Positions 51,971 through 60,279 of a stretch of DNA of 64,000 nt are shown here, in pieces. Under the pieces are notes generated by a model. That model ran no database searches. It was given only the letters and a program-made list of their open reading frames with translations, and was not told the DNA's origin. Position 1 is the first letter of the stretch. Every line of letters begins with the position of its first letter. A program made the position numbers and the translations under genes. Source of the DNA: JBALVT01 sp047612385 (GTDB lineage Bacteria; Pseudomonadota; Gammaproteobacteria; Pseudomonadales; Halieaceae); NCBI GenBank assembly GCA_047612385.1, contig JBLGAR010000005.1:9324-73323 (forward strand). Direction: 5' to 3'.

Positions 51971-53155
51971 TTAACGGCTGGCGCGAGGCATCCAAAGCCC
52001 CGCAGCCGAGATGATATCGCGTTGTACTTCGTTGGTGCCGCCACCAAAGGTTAATATCGAACCGACGCGGTAGCGATGTTCGATTTTCCCCTGCAGTATG
52101 GCTCCCGGAGAATCCTCCCGAAGAATACCCGCCTGACCCATTATTTCGAGTAGCAGCCGATAGGCCTCGACAAAAAACTCCGACCCGTACACCTTTGCTG
52201 CAGACGCTTCGGCCATGCCCAGGTTGTTCTCAGTCATTGCCCAGGCCTGCTTGAGGCACATCATTCGCAATGCCTCCAGCCGCACTTTCACTTTTGCCAG
52301 GTTGTTCTGCACCCAGGGTTTTTCGATCAACGTTTTGCCATCCGAAGAGGTGGTGGTGGCGGCCCATTGCGCCACTTCGGTGAACAGGATGTGCACTGGG
52401 CCGTGGTTCACTAAAGACAATCGCTCACGGTTGAGCTGACCGGTGATTAGGCGCCAGCCTTTATTCACCTCACCAACGCGATATTTGTCGCTTATTCTTA
52501 CATTTTCGAAGTAGCTTGCGTTGGTGCGCACACCCATCGTCCAAACCGGCGTCAACGATACTCCAGGGGTATCTATCGGAACTAGGAACATAGTGAGCCC
52601 CTTGTGTTTTTTACTGACATCGGGATCTGTTCTGGCGGCTAGCCAGATATAGTCGGAGAAGTTAGCCAGGCTGGTCCACATTTTCTGCCCGTTAATCAGC
52701 CAGCTATCGCCGTCTTTTTCGGCCTTGGTCGTTAGGCTGGCAAGGTCCGTTCCTGCGCCTGGCTCTGAATAACCGATTGCGACGATGCTGCGGCCTTCAA
52801 CGATGCCTTTAACCGCTTCGTCGCGAACCTCATCGTTGGCGTGTTCAGCAAGTACGGGGCCGACCGCATCAGTGGTTAAAAAAGGGTAGGCGAATCCTGA
52901 TGCCAGTACTTCATCGGTGAAAATGTATTGTTCCATAGGTGTGGCTTCCTGCCCGCCTAGAGACTTTGGCCAGCTGAGACTAATCCAGCCGTCGGCTCCC
53001 ATTTTTGCGTACTGCTTGCGAAACTCGGGGCCACCACCCTCCCGATGCTCAGGGTCTTTCATTTCCTGGCGCAGTGCCGGCGTCACAATGCCTTTCATAT
53101 AGTCCCGAATTTCTTGCTGAAGGGCGAGTTGCTCCGGGGTAAATTCAATTTTCAT
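51971..53155 (-). CDS. Acyl-CoA dehydrogenase family protein (first of pair)
   Basis: A 394-residue flavoprotein. FTPEQLALQQEIRDYMKGIV starts it, GADGWISLSWPKSLGGQEATPMEQ follows, then IGYSEPGAGTDLASLTTKAEKDGDSWLINGQKMWTS, which binds FAD and substrate, near 132-167. IGSILTFGGGTNEVQRDII ends the fold (GGTNEVQRDI for the FAD adenine pocket). The adjacent partner gene 10 bases downstream suggests a heteromeric enzyme like the paired FadE proteins of steroid or branched-chain degradation. That parallel is inference. Confidence 0.9.
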   Translation of the reverse strand: MKIEFTPEQLALQQEIRDYMKGIVTPALRQEMKDPEHREGGGPEFRKQYAKMGADGWISLSWPKSLGGQEATPMEQYIFTDEVLASGFAYPFLTTDAVGPVLAEHANDEVRDEAVKGIVEGRSIVAIGYSEPGAGTDLASLTTKAEKDGDSWLINGQKMWTSLANFSDYIWLAARTDPDVSKKHKGLTMFLVPIDTPGVSLTPVWTMGVRTNASYFENVRISDKYRVGEVNKGWRLITGQLNRERLSLVNHGPVHILFTEVAQWAATTTSSDGKTLIEKPWVQNNLAKVKVRLEALRMMCLKQAWAMTENNLGMAEASAAKVYGSEFFVEAYRLLLEIMGQAGILREDSPGAILQGKIEHRYRVGSILTFGGGTNEVQRDIISAAGLWMPRASR

Positions 53156-53506
53156 CGCTGATCCTAGTCATTTCTCAAAAGGGTTGCGTAAGATATCTCC
53201 ATCCCTACCGAAGCTTTTGACCTCGCGGCGGCAACCACGTTGGTGCTGTGTTCCGTTGATTTATCTTGTCATTCTACGAAGGGTATTAAATCCTTTCCCA
53301 AATCCATAAAACAGATGTCGTCCCCTAAAAAGCCGTTGCGGTATGCCTATCTGTTACGGTTGAAGTGTTTGAATGCTAGGACTAGTCTGCCGTGTTAAGC
53401 GCCCTGGCTTACCGTCGATTGTACTGCATGAGTGGCGCGTCTTTTTGCGGTATAGACGCAATTTTTCCGCAGTTGTTACGTATAGCATAAAAAATCTGGA
53501 GAGCCC
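53156..53506. other. Divergent intergenic region acyl-CoA dehydrogenases / ligase remnant
   Basis: 351 bases without a supported gene. It should contain the promoter of the dehydrogenase pair and the old promoter of the ligase. AT-rich stretches near 53270-53330 and 53460-53490 were seen, with no clear -35/-10 pair or operator. Confidence 0.5.
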
Positions 53507-54669
53507 ATGAACCCCGTAAAAACGTCTTTGGAAATGTTTTATCGCTTGGGAGTCGGAAGTGCCGGACCATGTGTTTCTCAGGCAGTCTCTGGGTGCCGAC
53601 GGTTGGTTCGAGTTAACCTGGCCAGTGGTCGATTTGGCGACTCAGCTCAGTGGCAACGTGAGTGTGCCACTTTATCCCGGTCAGGATGTAGACAGTGCTC
53701 GTTATATCCTTGAGCACGGAGACAGCAAACTGGTTTTTCTCGGCGACTTCGACCAGCACCGCAAGAGTGCCGAGATTCTGATTCGGGGTATACCGACTGT
53801 TGCGATGCGCGGCTGTGAAGTTGCCTGCTACCATGTCATGGAGGAGCTGGTCCAATTTCATCAGCCCTATTCCAGTTCTCCGGTTTCCGATGTAGATTCA
53901 CTGCTCACCATTGTTTACTCCTCAGGCGCTACCGGAAAGCCTAAGGGGGTTATGTTGACTTACGGCAATCCTGCTCCCGGCACCATGTGGTTGGAGAAGT
54001 GGTTAGATATCGCTGGCGCTGACTTTACAGGTGAGCGGGGAAGGATACCTTGGGCGACGAGCTTCGCTCGGTACAGCCAACGATATTTTTTGCGGTTCCA
54101 AGGTTGTGGGCAAAATTCAAAGCGGGCGTGGACGCTATGGTACCGCTGGAGGCGCAGGTTGCGGTCGGTGAAGATCAAAGGCGCGTTGCATTACCAGCGC
54201 CGCTGCTCCGGTGGCTGATGTGGAAATGAAAATCTCTGATGAAGGAGAAATCTGTTTTAAAATCGCTGCTATGATGAGGGGTTATTGCAAAAACCCAGAG
54301 AAAACTGCTGCGGTTATTGTCGATGGCTGGTGTTACACAGGTGATCGCGGGCATGTGGGCGATGACGGTTTTGTGCGGGTCACTGGCAGGGTGGAAGAAG
54401 TCTTTAAGACGACCAAGGGGAAGTTTATTCACCCCTCAGTGATTGAAAATGAATTTGGTGTCATACCCGAGCTGGGTCAACTGATGATTTTTGGCCACGG
54501 CAAAGATCAACCTCTGCTCCTGACCAACTTGTCCGACTTTGGCCTTCCGAAGCCGGGCAACGAAGTACAGCGATTTATTAAACAGGCGTTGAACACCATT
54601 AATGCCGAGCTGCCAGCGCATGAAAGTGTCTTTCAGGTGTATGTTACAGGCAATGAATGTGGACGATAG
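53507..54669 (+). pseudogene. AMP-dependent acyl-CoA ligase, multiply broken
   Basis: Pieces of a long-chain acyl-CoA synthetase-like adenylating enzyme lie in order but in different frames. MNPVKTSLEMFYR begins at 53507. After an extra T near 53540, WESEVPDHVFLRQSLGADG continues to TIVYSSGATGKPKGVMLTYGN, the ATP motif. About 150 residues are then missing. GDELRSVQPTIFFAVPRLWAKF lies at about 54052 in another frame. The C-terminal part ISDEGEICFK...GWCYTGDRGHVGDDGFVRVTGR is at 54211-54669. Full members have about 550-600 residues. It starts divergently from the intact acyl-CoA dehydrogenase pair, which suggests a lost partner gene. Confidence 0.85.
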
Positions 54670-54801
54670 ATTCAGCGTTGCTGACCCCAACAATGAAAAT
54701 TAAACGCACAACAGTTGCGGACCACGATAGGGACTGGGTTGAGGCATATCTCAACAGCGCTGCTGTTGTTTGGGAACATTGAGCGCAGTGTGACCAGGCT
54801 T

Positions 54802-54822
54802 TAGGGGGATTATCTCCCCCTA
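54802..54822 (-). terminator. Hairpin downstream of chrR
   Basis: TAGGGGGA (54802-54809) and TCCCCCTA (54815-54822) pair perfectly around a 5-base loop, 6 bases after the chrR stop on the minus strand. No T run follows in that direction, so it is a probable 3'-end stabiliser or weak terminator. Confidence 0.55.
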
Positions 54823-54827
54823 GTAGT

Positions 54828-55496
54828 CTAGGCGGTTCGCAGTTTGAGAAAAGGATTCATCCAGCGAAACTTCCATCCGGTGAATTTTAAGGGTGCGTCG
54901 AGTACCGCAAGGCAAATACAGTCTTCAGACTGCACGGCAGTGGGTGCATGCACATCACCGGGCTTGCGATAGATGAAATCCCCCTGATCATAGCTGCCTT
55001 CTGAGTCTGAGAAACCACCGGTGAGAACCAACGTCATCTCATTGCCGCGATGGGTGTGCTCAGGTATGTGGCCGCCCGCTTTGATGTGATACAAGGCAAT
55101 CTCGTGGCTTGGATCACCGGTACGCAGATAGCTAATGCGCAGGGAAGAACCAATCTTCTTCCAGGTCAGGTCTGAGAAGTCCCGGCTCATCAAGCGCTGT
55201 AAAATCGCGGGGGTAGTGTCTTTGCCTTCAGCGATCCGCGGGTATTCCAGAGGCGCTTTTTCTTCCAGTCTTGCCAACACCTTATCGAGCTGAGTGTCAC
55301 TGACCGCCTGAGGGTCCAGCTTTTCAAACAGGGCCACGCCTACCTGAGTAAGTCGTTCGGTCAACTTGCGGCAGTGCGCGCAATCGCTCACGTGCACCGA
55401 AACACATGCTGCTAGCGCTAGAGGAAGCGTACCGGCTGAAAAGTCGGTCATGAGATCTAGATCGGGATGTAAATTTGCCATAATTTTATCGTTCAA
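54828..55496 (-). CDS. chrR: ChrR-type zinc anti-sigma factor (cupin domain)
   Basis: A 222-residue protein. The N-terminal anti-sigma domain has the zinc motif H35-x3-C39-x2-C42 in VHVSDCAHC. The C-terminal cupin domain (about 125-215) has HIPEHTHRGNEMTLVLTGGFSD and YRKPGDVHAPTA with metal histidines. In Rhodobacter, ChrR holds RpoE (ECF11) inactive and releases it under singlet oxygen. Its start overlaps the sigma gene stop by 11 bases, so the two are coupled. ATG 55496 and ATG 55481 are both possible starts. Confidence 0.92.
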   Translation of the reverse strand: MNDKIMANLHPDLDLMTDFSAGTLPLALAACVSVHVSDCAHCRKLTERLTQVGVALFEKLDPQAVSDTQLDKVLARLEEKAPLEYPRIAEGKDTTPAILQRLMSRDFSDLTWKKIGSSLRISYLRTGDPSHEIALYHIKAGGHIPEHTHRGNEMTLVLTGGFSDSEGSYDQGDFIYRKPGDVHAPTAVQSEDCICLAVLDAPLKFTGWKFRWMNPFLKLRTA

Positions 55497-56103
55497 ATTG
55501 AATCTGTAATTTCTGAATAGCCAGCCGGACCCGTGATTTCACAGTACCTAACGGCAAGTCCAGCTCGTTTGCGACTTCTGAATGAGATTTACCTTCCATA
55601 TAGACTTTAGCCAGTATTTGGGACTGATCCAGGGGTAATTCCGCCAGTAGTCCGCGAATTTTGTCACGGTTGCGCCTCTGGTGTAAAACGGAGAAGGCTT
55701 CCTCAGTTTCCAGCTCAAGTGACATATCCTGGGCTGTGAGAGAGGTGTCAAATTTTTGCAATCGTCGGAACAAATCTGTTCTGCAATTTCTAGCAATTGT
55801 ATATATCCAGGTGCTCGCCGCCGCTTTTTGCGGGTTGAACGCCCCAGCTTTTTGCCATACTTTGAGCATCACTTCCTGCACCAGCTCATCTGCGTTATTG
55901 GCGGACAGCGTGGAGCCCGACAGTGCAAATGCCTTCATCAGAGGGGCGAAGTGCCTGAAGAGTCTCACGAAAGCTGCCCGATCCTGGTTGGTAGCGATAA
56001 GCGCTAAACATTCACTCCATTCGTCATTGCGTGTTTCACTCATAGTGGTCTTCGCAGCAGTAGATGGCGTATCAAATATCGAATAGTCTTTCACCAACCG
56101 CAT
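55486..56103 (-). CDS. ECF sigma factor, RpoE/ECF11 type
   Basis: A 205-residue extracytoplasmic-function sigma factor. Region 2 has LVQEVMLKVWQKAGAFNPQKAAASTWIYTIARNCRTDLFRR; region 4 has LLAELPLDQSQILAKVYMEGKSHSEVANELDLPLGTVKSRVRLAIQKL. Pairing with a ChrR-type anti-sigma factor places it in the ECF11 group, known for singlet-oxygen responses. The start is uncertain: GTG 56166, ATG 56103 and ATG 56043 are in frame, and 56103 is used as a compromise. A promoter of its own type lies at 56187-56214. Confidence 0.92.
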   Translation of the reverse strand: MRLVKDYSIFDTPSTAAKTTMSETRNDEWSECLALIATNQDRAAFVRLFRHFAPLMKAFALSGSTLSANNADELVQEVMLKVWQKAGAFNPQKAAASTWIYTIARNCRTDLFRRLQKFDTSLTAQDMSLELETEEAFSVLHQRRNRDKIRGLLAELPLDQSQILAKVYMEGKSHSEVANELDLPLGTVKSRVRLAIQKLQIQFER

Positions 56104-56186
56104 TCTCGTGTCCGCTTTTGAGTGTGTATTATAGTTATAAAGTCCACATCTTGCGATGCGCTTCACAAACTGTTTTTCTCAACAGA

Positions 56187-56214
56187 TAATACGTCACGTC
56201 TGGCGTTTGGATCA
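56187..56214 (-). promoter_or_regulatory. ECF-type promoter for the sigma-chrR pair
   Basis: On the minus strand TGATCC (56214-56209) is followed after 16 bases by GTATTA (56192-56187). TGATC(C) is the known -35 element of RpoE-ChrR sigma factors. It matches the divergent element at 56239, and its place just upstream of the sigma gene implies autoregulation. Confidence 0.7.
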
Positions 56215-56238
56215 CTTCTATAGGAAATCTCTGACGAA

Positions 56239-56267
56239 TGATCCAAAATCCCGATTGAGGCGTAAAT
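56239..56267 (+). promoter_or_regulatory. ECF-type promoter for the amine oxidase/DUF1365/cfa operon
   Basis: TGATCC (56239-56244) is followed after 17 bases by GTAAAT (56262-56267), about 52 bases before the first start codon of the operon. The -35 is identical to that of the divergent sigma gene promoter 25 bases away, so the two transcripts are probably controlled by the same sigma factor. Confidence 0.7.
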
Positions 56268-56319
56268 TCACAAAGAGAAATTTTGGTCCAGATGCTACCG
56301 TTGGATCTGGGGAGTGGAA

Positions 56320-57582
56320 ATGGAAATTGCTGTTATCGGCTCGGGTATCTCCGGGTTGACTTGTGCACACTATCTCAGTGCAAACCATCGCGTTAGCGTA
56401 TTCGAATCCAGCAGTGAGGTCGGTGGCCATACTGCGACTGTAGATGTCCAGCTTGGCACTCGTCGTTATGCTATAGACACTGGTTTCATTGTTTTCAATG
56501 ATTGGACCTACCCTCATTTTATAGCGTTGATGGATGAGCTAGGAGTTTCCAGCAAGGCCACGGAAATGGGGTTTAGCGTGCACGACAAGCAATCGGGCTT
56601 GGAGTATTCGGGAACGAATTTGGACACCCTTTTCGCTCAGCGGAAAAATCTCCTGTCGCCGGCATTCATTGGTATGATCCGTGATATTCTGCGGTTCAAT
56701 CGGGAATCAATTGCCGATCTGGATAATGGTAAGGTCGGTGAAGACGAAACACTGGGACACTATCTGGAAAGGAATCGTTATGGGGATAAGTTTATCCGAT
56801 CCTACCTTACGGCTATGGGGTCTGCTATATGGTCAGCGGACAGCGACACGATATTGGAATTTCCTGTTGTCTTCTTCCTGCGATTTTTCAAAAATCATGG
56901 ACTATTATCTGTCAGCCACAGGCCACAGTGGCGAGTGATAGAAGGTGGGTCAAGAGAATACTTGCGCCCTCTGTGTGCGCGATTTTCCGAGCGAGTCTAT
57001 ACCGGCAATGCCGTTGTTTCGGTTGAACGCGAGAGCCCCGCTGGGGTAACGCTGACCATGGCAGATGGCCAAAAATTAGGCTTCGATCAGGTGGTTTTCG
57101 CCACTCACTCTGATCAAGCCCTGGCATTGCTAGACGAACCCACAGGGCAGGAGAGGGAAATTCTGGGCGCCATTCCCTATCAGTCCAATAAGGTCGTATT
57201 GCACACGGACACGCGCTTGCTTCCTACCCGCGAGAAGACCTGGTCGAGTTGGAACTACTCGCTGGGTGAGGACACGCAGCGAGCAGTGGTGACCTACAAC
57301 ATGAATATTCTTCAGGGTATCAACGCCCCCGAAACCTTTTGCGTGACTTTGAACAATACGCAGGCTATCAACCCGCATAAGATACTGGGCAGCTTTGAAT
57401 ACGATCACCCGGTTTTCTCCCTAGCAGGAATAGCTGCTCAGAAGAGGTGGGATGAAATAAACGGTGTTCATGACACGTGGTTTTGCGGTGCCTACTGGAA
57501 CAGCGGTTTTCATGAGGACGGGGTCGTCAGTGCGAAGCGAGTGGCGAGCGCTTTGAACAGTTCATCAAGAGCCGCGGCTTGA
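56320..57582 (+). CDS. FAD-dependent amine oxidase-like (NAD(P)-binding) protein
   Basis: A 420-residue flavoprotein. IAVIGSGISGLTCAHYL at the N-terminus is the dinucleotide fold, VFESSSEVGGHTATVDV the FAD-binding second strand, and YAIDTGFIVFNDWTYPHF is typical of the group found beside DUF1365 and cyclopropane synthase genes. WFCGAYWNSGFHEDGVVSAKRVASAL ends it. The reaction is unknown; a fatty-acid modification is inferred from its neighbours. ATG 56320 follows GGGGAG; an in-frame GTG at 56314 is also possible. It starts the plus-strand operon. Confidence 0.9.
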   Translation: MEIAVIGSGISGLTCAHYLSANHRVSVFESSSEVGGHTATVDVQLGTRRYAIDTGFIVFNDWTYPHFIALMDELGVSSKATEMGFSVHDKQSGLEYSGTNLDTLFAQRKNLLSPAFIGMIRDILRFNRESIADLDNGKVGEDETLGHYLERNRYGDKFIRSYLTAMGSAIWSADSDTILEFPVVFFLRFFKNHGLLSVSHRPQWRVIEGGSREYLRPLCARFSERVYTGNAVVSVERESPAGVTLTMADGQKLGFDQVVFATHSDQALALLDEPTGQEREILGAIPYQSNKVVLHTDTRLLPTREKTWSSWNYSLGEDTQRAVVTYNMNILQGINAPETFCVTLNNTQAINPHKILGSFEYDHPVFSLAGIAAQKRWDEINGVHDTWFCGAYWNSGFHEDGVVSAKRVASALNSSSRAAA

Positions 57583-58343
57583 AGTCTCGAATTTACGAGG
57601 GTGTTTTGCGCCATCGTCGGGTGGCTCCCGCCCTGCATAATTTTAAATATCGGGTTTTTATGCCCTACATCTGTCTCGAAGAATTACCTCAGTTGTTCGA
57701 AAACACTCGTTTTTGGTCTTCCCAAGGGCGCGCTCTCGCTGAATTCCGACGTAGCGATTTCCTGGGAGATCCCTCAAAGCCCTTGCAGAGTGAGGTGCGT
57801 CGTCGAATCGAAGAAGAGACTGGCTGCGCGCACAGTGGGCCAATCTATCTTCTCGCTAACTTGCGTTATTTTGGACATGTGATTAACCCTATTGCTTGCT
57901 ATTACTGCTTTAACGAAGACGAGACTCGCCTCGAATATCTGGTCGCTGAAGTTAATAACACGCCCTGGGATGAGAGGCACAGCTATGTGCTGTCGGGTCC
58001 GGAGCAGGGGCGATGGTTGCAGACACAATTTGATAAACAGTTGCATGTATCTCCGTTTAATCCCATGGAGATGTGTTATCGATGGCGCAGTAATGCGCCC
58101 GATCGCCGCCTGGTGTTGCATATGGAAAACCTCAAGGAAGGAGAGCGGGTGTTTGACGCCACTTTGGCTTTATCTGCGGTTCCACTAACGCCAGCCAAGC
58201 TCAATACTTTTCTTTTTAAGTACCCCTTTATAACGGTCAAGGTAGTGTTCGCTATTTACTGGCAAGCTCTGCGGCTGTATCTGAAAGGGGTACCAGTGTA
58301 TTCACATCCGGGGAAATCCGTCACAGGGGCAATTAATGAGTGA
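57579..58343 (+). CDS. DUF1365 family protein
   Basis: A 254-residue protein. SRIYEGVLRHRRVAPALHNFKYRVFMPYICLEEL is the family start. GPIYLLANLRYFGHVINPIACYYCFNEDETRLEYLVAEVNNTPWDERHSYVL is its core, and KQLHVSPFNPMEMCYRW and LAIYWQALRLYLKGVPVYSHP-like segments follow. DUF1365 proteins accompany the amine-oxidase-like and cyclopropane synthase genes in many bacteria, and their biochemistry is not settled. TTG 57579 overlaps the upstream stop (TTGA). It overlaps cfa by 8 bases. Confidence 0.92.
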   Translation: MKSRIYEGVLRHRRVAPALHNFKYRVFMPYICLEELPQLFENTRFWSSQGRALAEFRRSDFLGDPSKPLQSEVRRRIEEETGCAHSGPIYLLANLRYFGHVINPIACYYCFNEDETRLEYLVAEVNNTPWDERHSYVLSGPEQGRWLQTQFDKQLHVSPFNPMEMCYRWRSNAPDRRLVLHMENLKEGERVFDATLALSAVPLTPAKLNTFLFKYPFITVKVVFAIYWQALRLYLKGVPVYSHPGKSVTGAINE

Positions 58344-59607
58344 ACTCAGTGTTGGCAGCGTCAAGTTGCCGCAGAAACGTAGTGCGAAATTGGGCGAAAA
58401 GCTTGCAAGAGAAGTTATGTTCAAAGTGTTTGGAGAGCTAACTGTTGGCTCCCTAGCCCTGCATGAGGGCCCTGAGAGCTATCACTTTGGGGACGCGGGT
58501 AATGCAATCCAGGCTGAGGTTCATATCCACTCGCCAGCTGCTTACTCAGCAATGGTTACTGGTGGTTCTATCGGTTCAGCGGAGGCCTATATTGAAGAGC
58601 TTTGGTCTTCTCCGTCACTGCTGGAAGTGACTCGATTATTCAGCGCCAATATGGTTGCACTTGATAGTATGGAATCGAAAAGGAGCTGGCCCGTCAGATT
58701 GGCCACCAGCCTGGGCCACCGGTTGCAACGCAACACGAGTAAAGGTTCTCGGCAGAATATAGCCGCGCACTATGATCTTGGAAATACATTTTTTGAATTG
58801 TTTCTCGACCCCAAAATGATGTATTCATCTGCGCTCTTCGAGGGTCAGCAGAAAACTCTGGAAGCGGCGTCGACCGATAAGCTGCACGAGATCTGTGTCC
58901 AGCTGGATCTGCGAAGTGATGATCACCTGATTGAAATTGGCACGGGTTGGGGAGGGATGGCTATTTATGCGGCCAAAGAATTTGGTTGCAAGGTCACCAC
59001 AACAACGATTTCGGCTGAGCAGTACGAGTACGCTTGCGCCGCCGTAAAGCACGAGGGTTTAGAAGACCAAATTACCTTGCTGTTTGATGATTACAGGGAT
59101 TTAACCGGCCAATATGACAAGCTTGTTTCTATCGAAATGATAGAGGCGGTAGGGCACGAATTTTACAAAAATTATTTTGAGGTTTGCTCCAGTTTGCTCA
59201 AAGAAGACGGAATCATGGTCATTCAGGCGATTACGGTTGCCGATCAGCGCTATGCCCAGGCCAAGGATTCCGTAGACTTTATTCAGCGCTACATTTTCCC
59301 CGGCGGTTGCCTACCCTCGGTCGCTGTGATTGCCGGCCACGTATCGGAGGATACTGACATGCAGATAGTGCATTTGCGGGATATCACCCAGGATTATGCG
59401 CAGACGCTGTCGGTCTGGCGAGAGCGCTTTATGAATAAGTTGGATGAGGTGCACAAAATGGGGTTTGACCAGCAGTTTATTCGAATGTGGGAATTCTATT
59501 TGTGTTACTGCGAGGGTGGGTTTTCCCAGAGAATTATTGGCACCGTGCAGCTGGCGATTGCAAAACCTGGTTATCGATTTAGACCGGCGGAGACGGTCGG
59601 CATTTAG
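58336..59607 (+). CDS. Cyclopropane-fatty-acyl-phospholipid synthase family protein
   Basis: A 423-residue SAM-dependent methyltransferase. A helical N-terminal lipid domain (about 1-125) precedes RQNIAAHYDLGNTFFELFLDPKMMYSSALF. LIEIGTGWGGMAIYAAKEFGCKVTTTTISAEQYEYA is the SAM site, and YDKLVSIEMIEAVGHEFY and DFIQRYIFPGGCLPS are conserved. The enzyme modifies unsaturated membrane acyl chains. In RpoE-ChrR regulons a cfa-like gene is a recurrent member. It overlaps the DUF1365 gene. Confidence 0.93.
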   Translation: MSELSVGSVKLPQKRSAKLGEKLAREVMFKVFGELTVGSLALHEGPESYHFGDAGNAIQAEVHIHSPAAYSAMVTGGSIGSAEAYIEELWSSPSLLEVTRLFSANMVALDSMESKRSWPVRLATSLGHRLQRNTSKGSRQNIAAHYDLGNTFFELFLDPKMMYSSALFEGQQKTLEAASTDKLHEICVQLDLRSDDHLIEIGTGWGGMAIYAAKEFGCKVTTTTISAEQYEYACAAVKHEGLEDQITLLFDDYRDLTGQYDKLVSIEMIEAVGHEFYKNYFEVCSSLLKEDGIMVIQAITVADQRYAQAKDSVDFIQRYIFPGGCLPSVAVIAGHVSEDTDMQIVHLRDITQDYAQTLSVWRERFMNKLDEVHKMGFDQQFIRMWEFYLCYCEGGFSQRIIGTVQLAIAKPGYRFRPAETVGI

Positions 59608-60279
59608 ATGTTGCACCGGGGAGCTCGCGGCTTTATACAACTTACGGTATCTGTTCTGTTCCTCTGTTTATGTTCATCGGCATCTGTTTTTGCGGACGAT
59701 TTGGCATTGCGCGTCGTCGGAAACGCCTACGGTCAAGGCGAAAAAGAGCTGCTATATCGTGAGTACCACTACTGTTCAAGCGATGCTCTCCAATGCAAGG
59801 TCGAATACCGTGATGATTCCGACGAGCTAATCACGCATAAAATGCTGGACTATCGCCAGAGCCTCAATAGTCCCGAGTTGTTTGTAAAGGCCTATCGGGA
59901 AGAGGTGGACCAGAGCTTGGCCCTCAGCAATGTAGAGGAACTGGTAGTCGATGCGGGGTTTGACAACTTTGTTCGCAGTAAATGGGAAGATCTTGTTACT
60001 GGCGAAGCCGTAATCTTCCCTTTCCAGCCATTGGGGTTTGACAAGCCCTTCAAAATGCGGGCTATGGAGAGCGATGACGCGGCCTGCGACCGAGTGCAAC
60101 TGTGCTTAACTGTGCGGGTAGATTCGTGGTTGCTAGGGCTCTTAGCGAGCCCTATTGAGCTGGTTTACTCTCGCGATGAACGTAGATTGCTCCGCTTTAG
60201 CGGCGTGAGCAATATCCGCGGTGTGCGGGGCGAATCGCTCAACGTCGATATAGATTACCTCTACTTCGCAGAGGGTTGA
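59608..60279 (+). CDS. Secreted hypothetical protein of the cfa operon
   Basis: A 223-residue protein with a signal peptide (about 30 residues, ending ASVFA). The mature part is acidic: RVVGNAYGQGEKELLYREYHYCSSDALQCKVEYRDDSDELI, then VVDAGFDNFVRSKWEDLVTGEAVIFPFQPLGFDKPFKMRAM, and a C-terminus predicted to be beta-rich. No catalytic motif was recognised. It begins directly after the cfa stop and is the last gene of the operon. Its 3' end overlaps the convergent MerR gene by 19 bases. Confidence 0.75.
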   Translation: MLHRGARGFIQLTVSVLFLCLCSSASVFADDLALRVVGNAYGQGEKELLYREYHYCSSDALQCKVEYRDDSDELITHKMLDYRQSLNSPELFVKAYREEVDQSLALSNVEELVVDAGFDNFVRSKWEDLVTGEAVIFPFQPLGFDKPFKMRAMESDDAACDRVQLCLTVRVDSWLLGLLASPIELVYSRDERRLLRFSGVSNIRGVRGESLNVDIDYLYFAEG

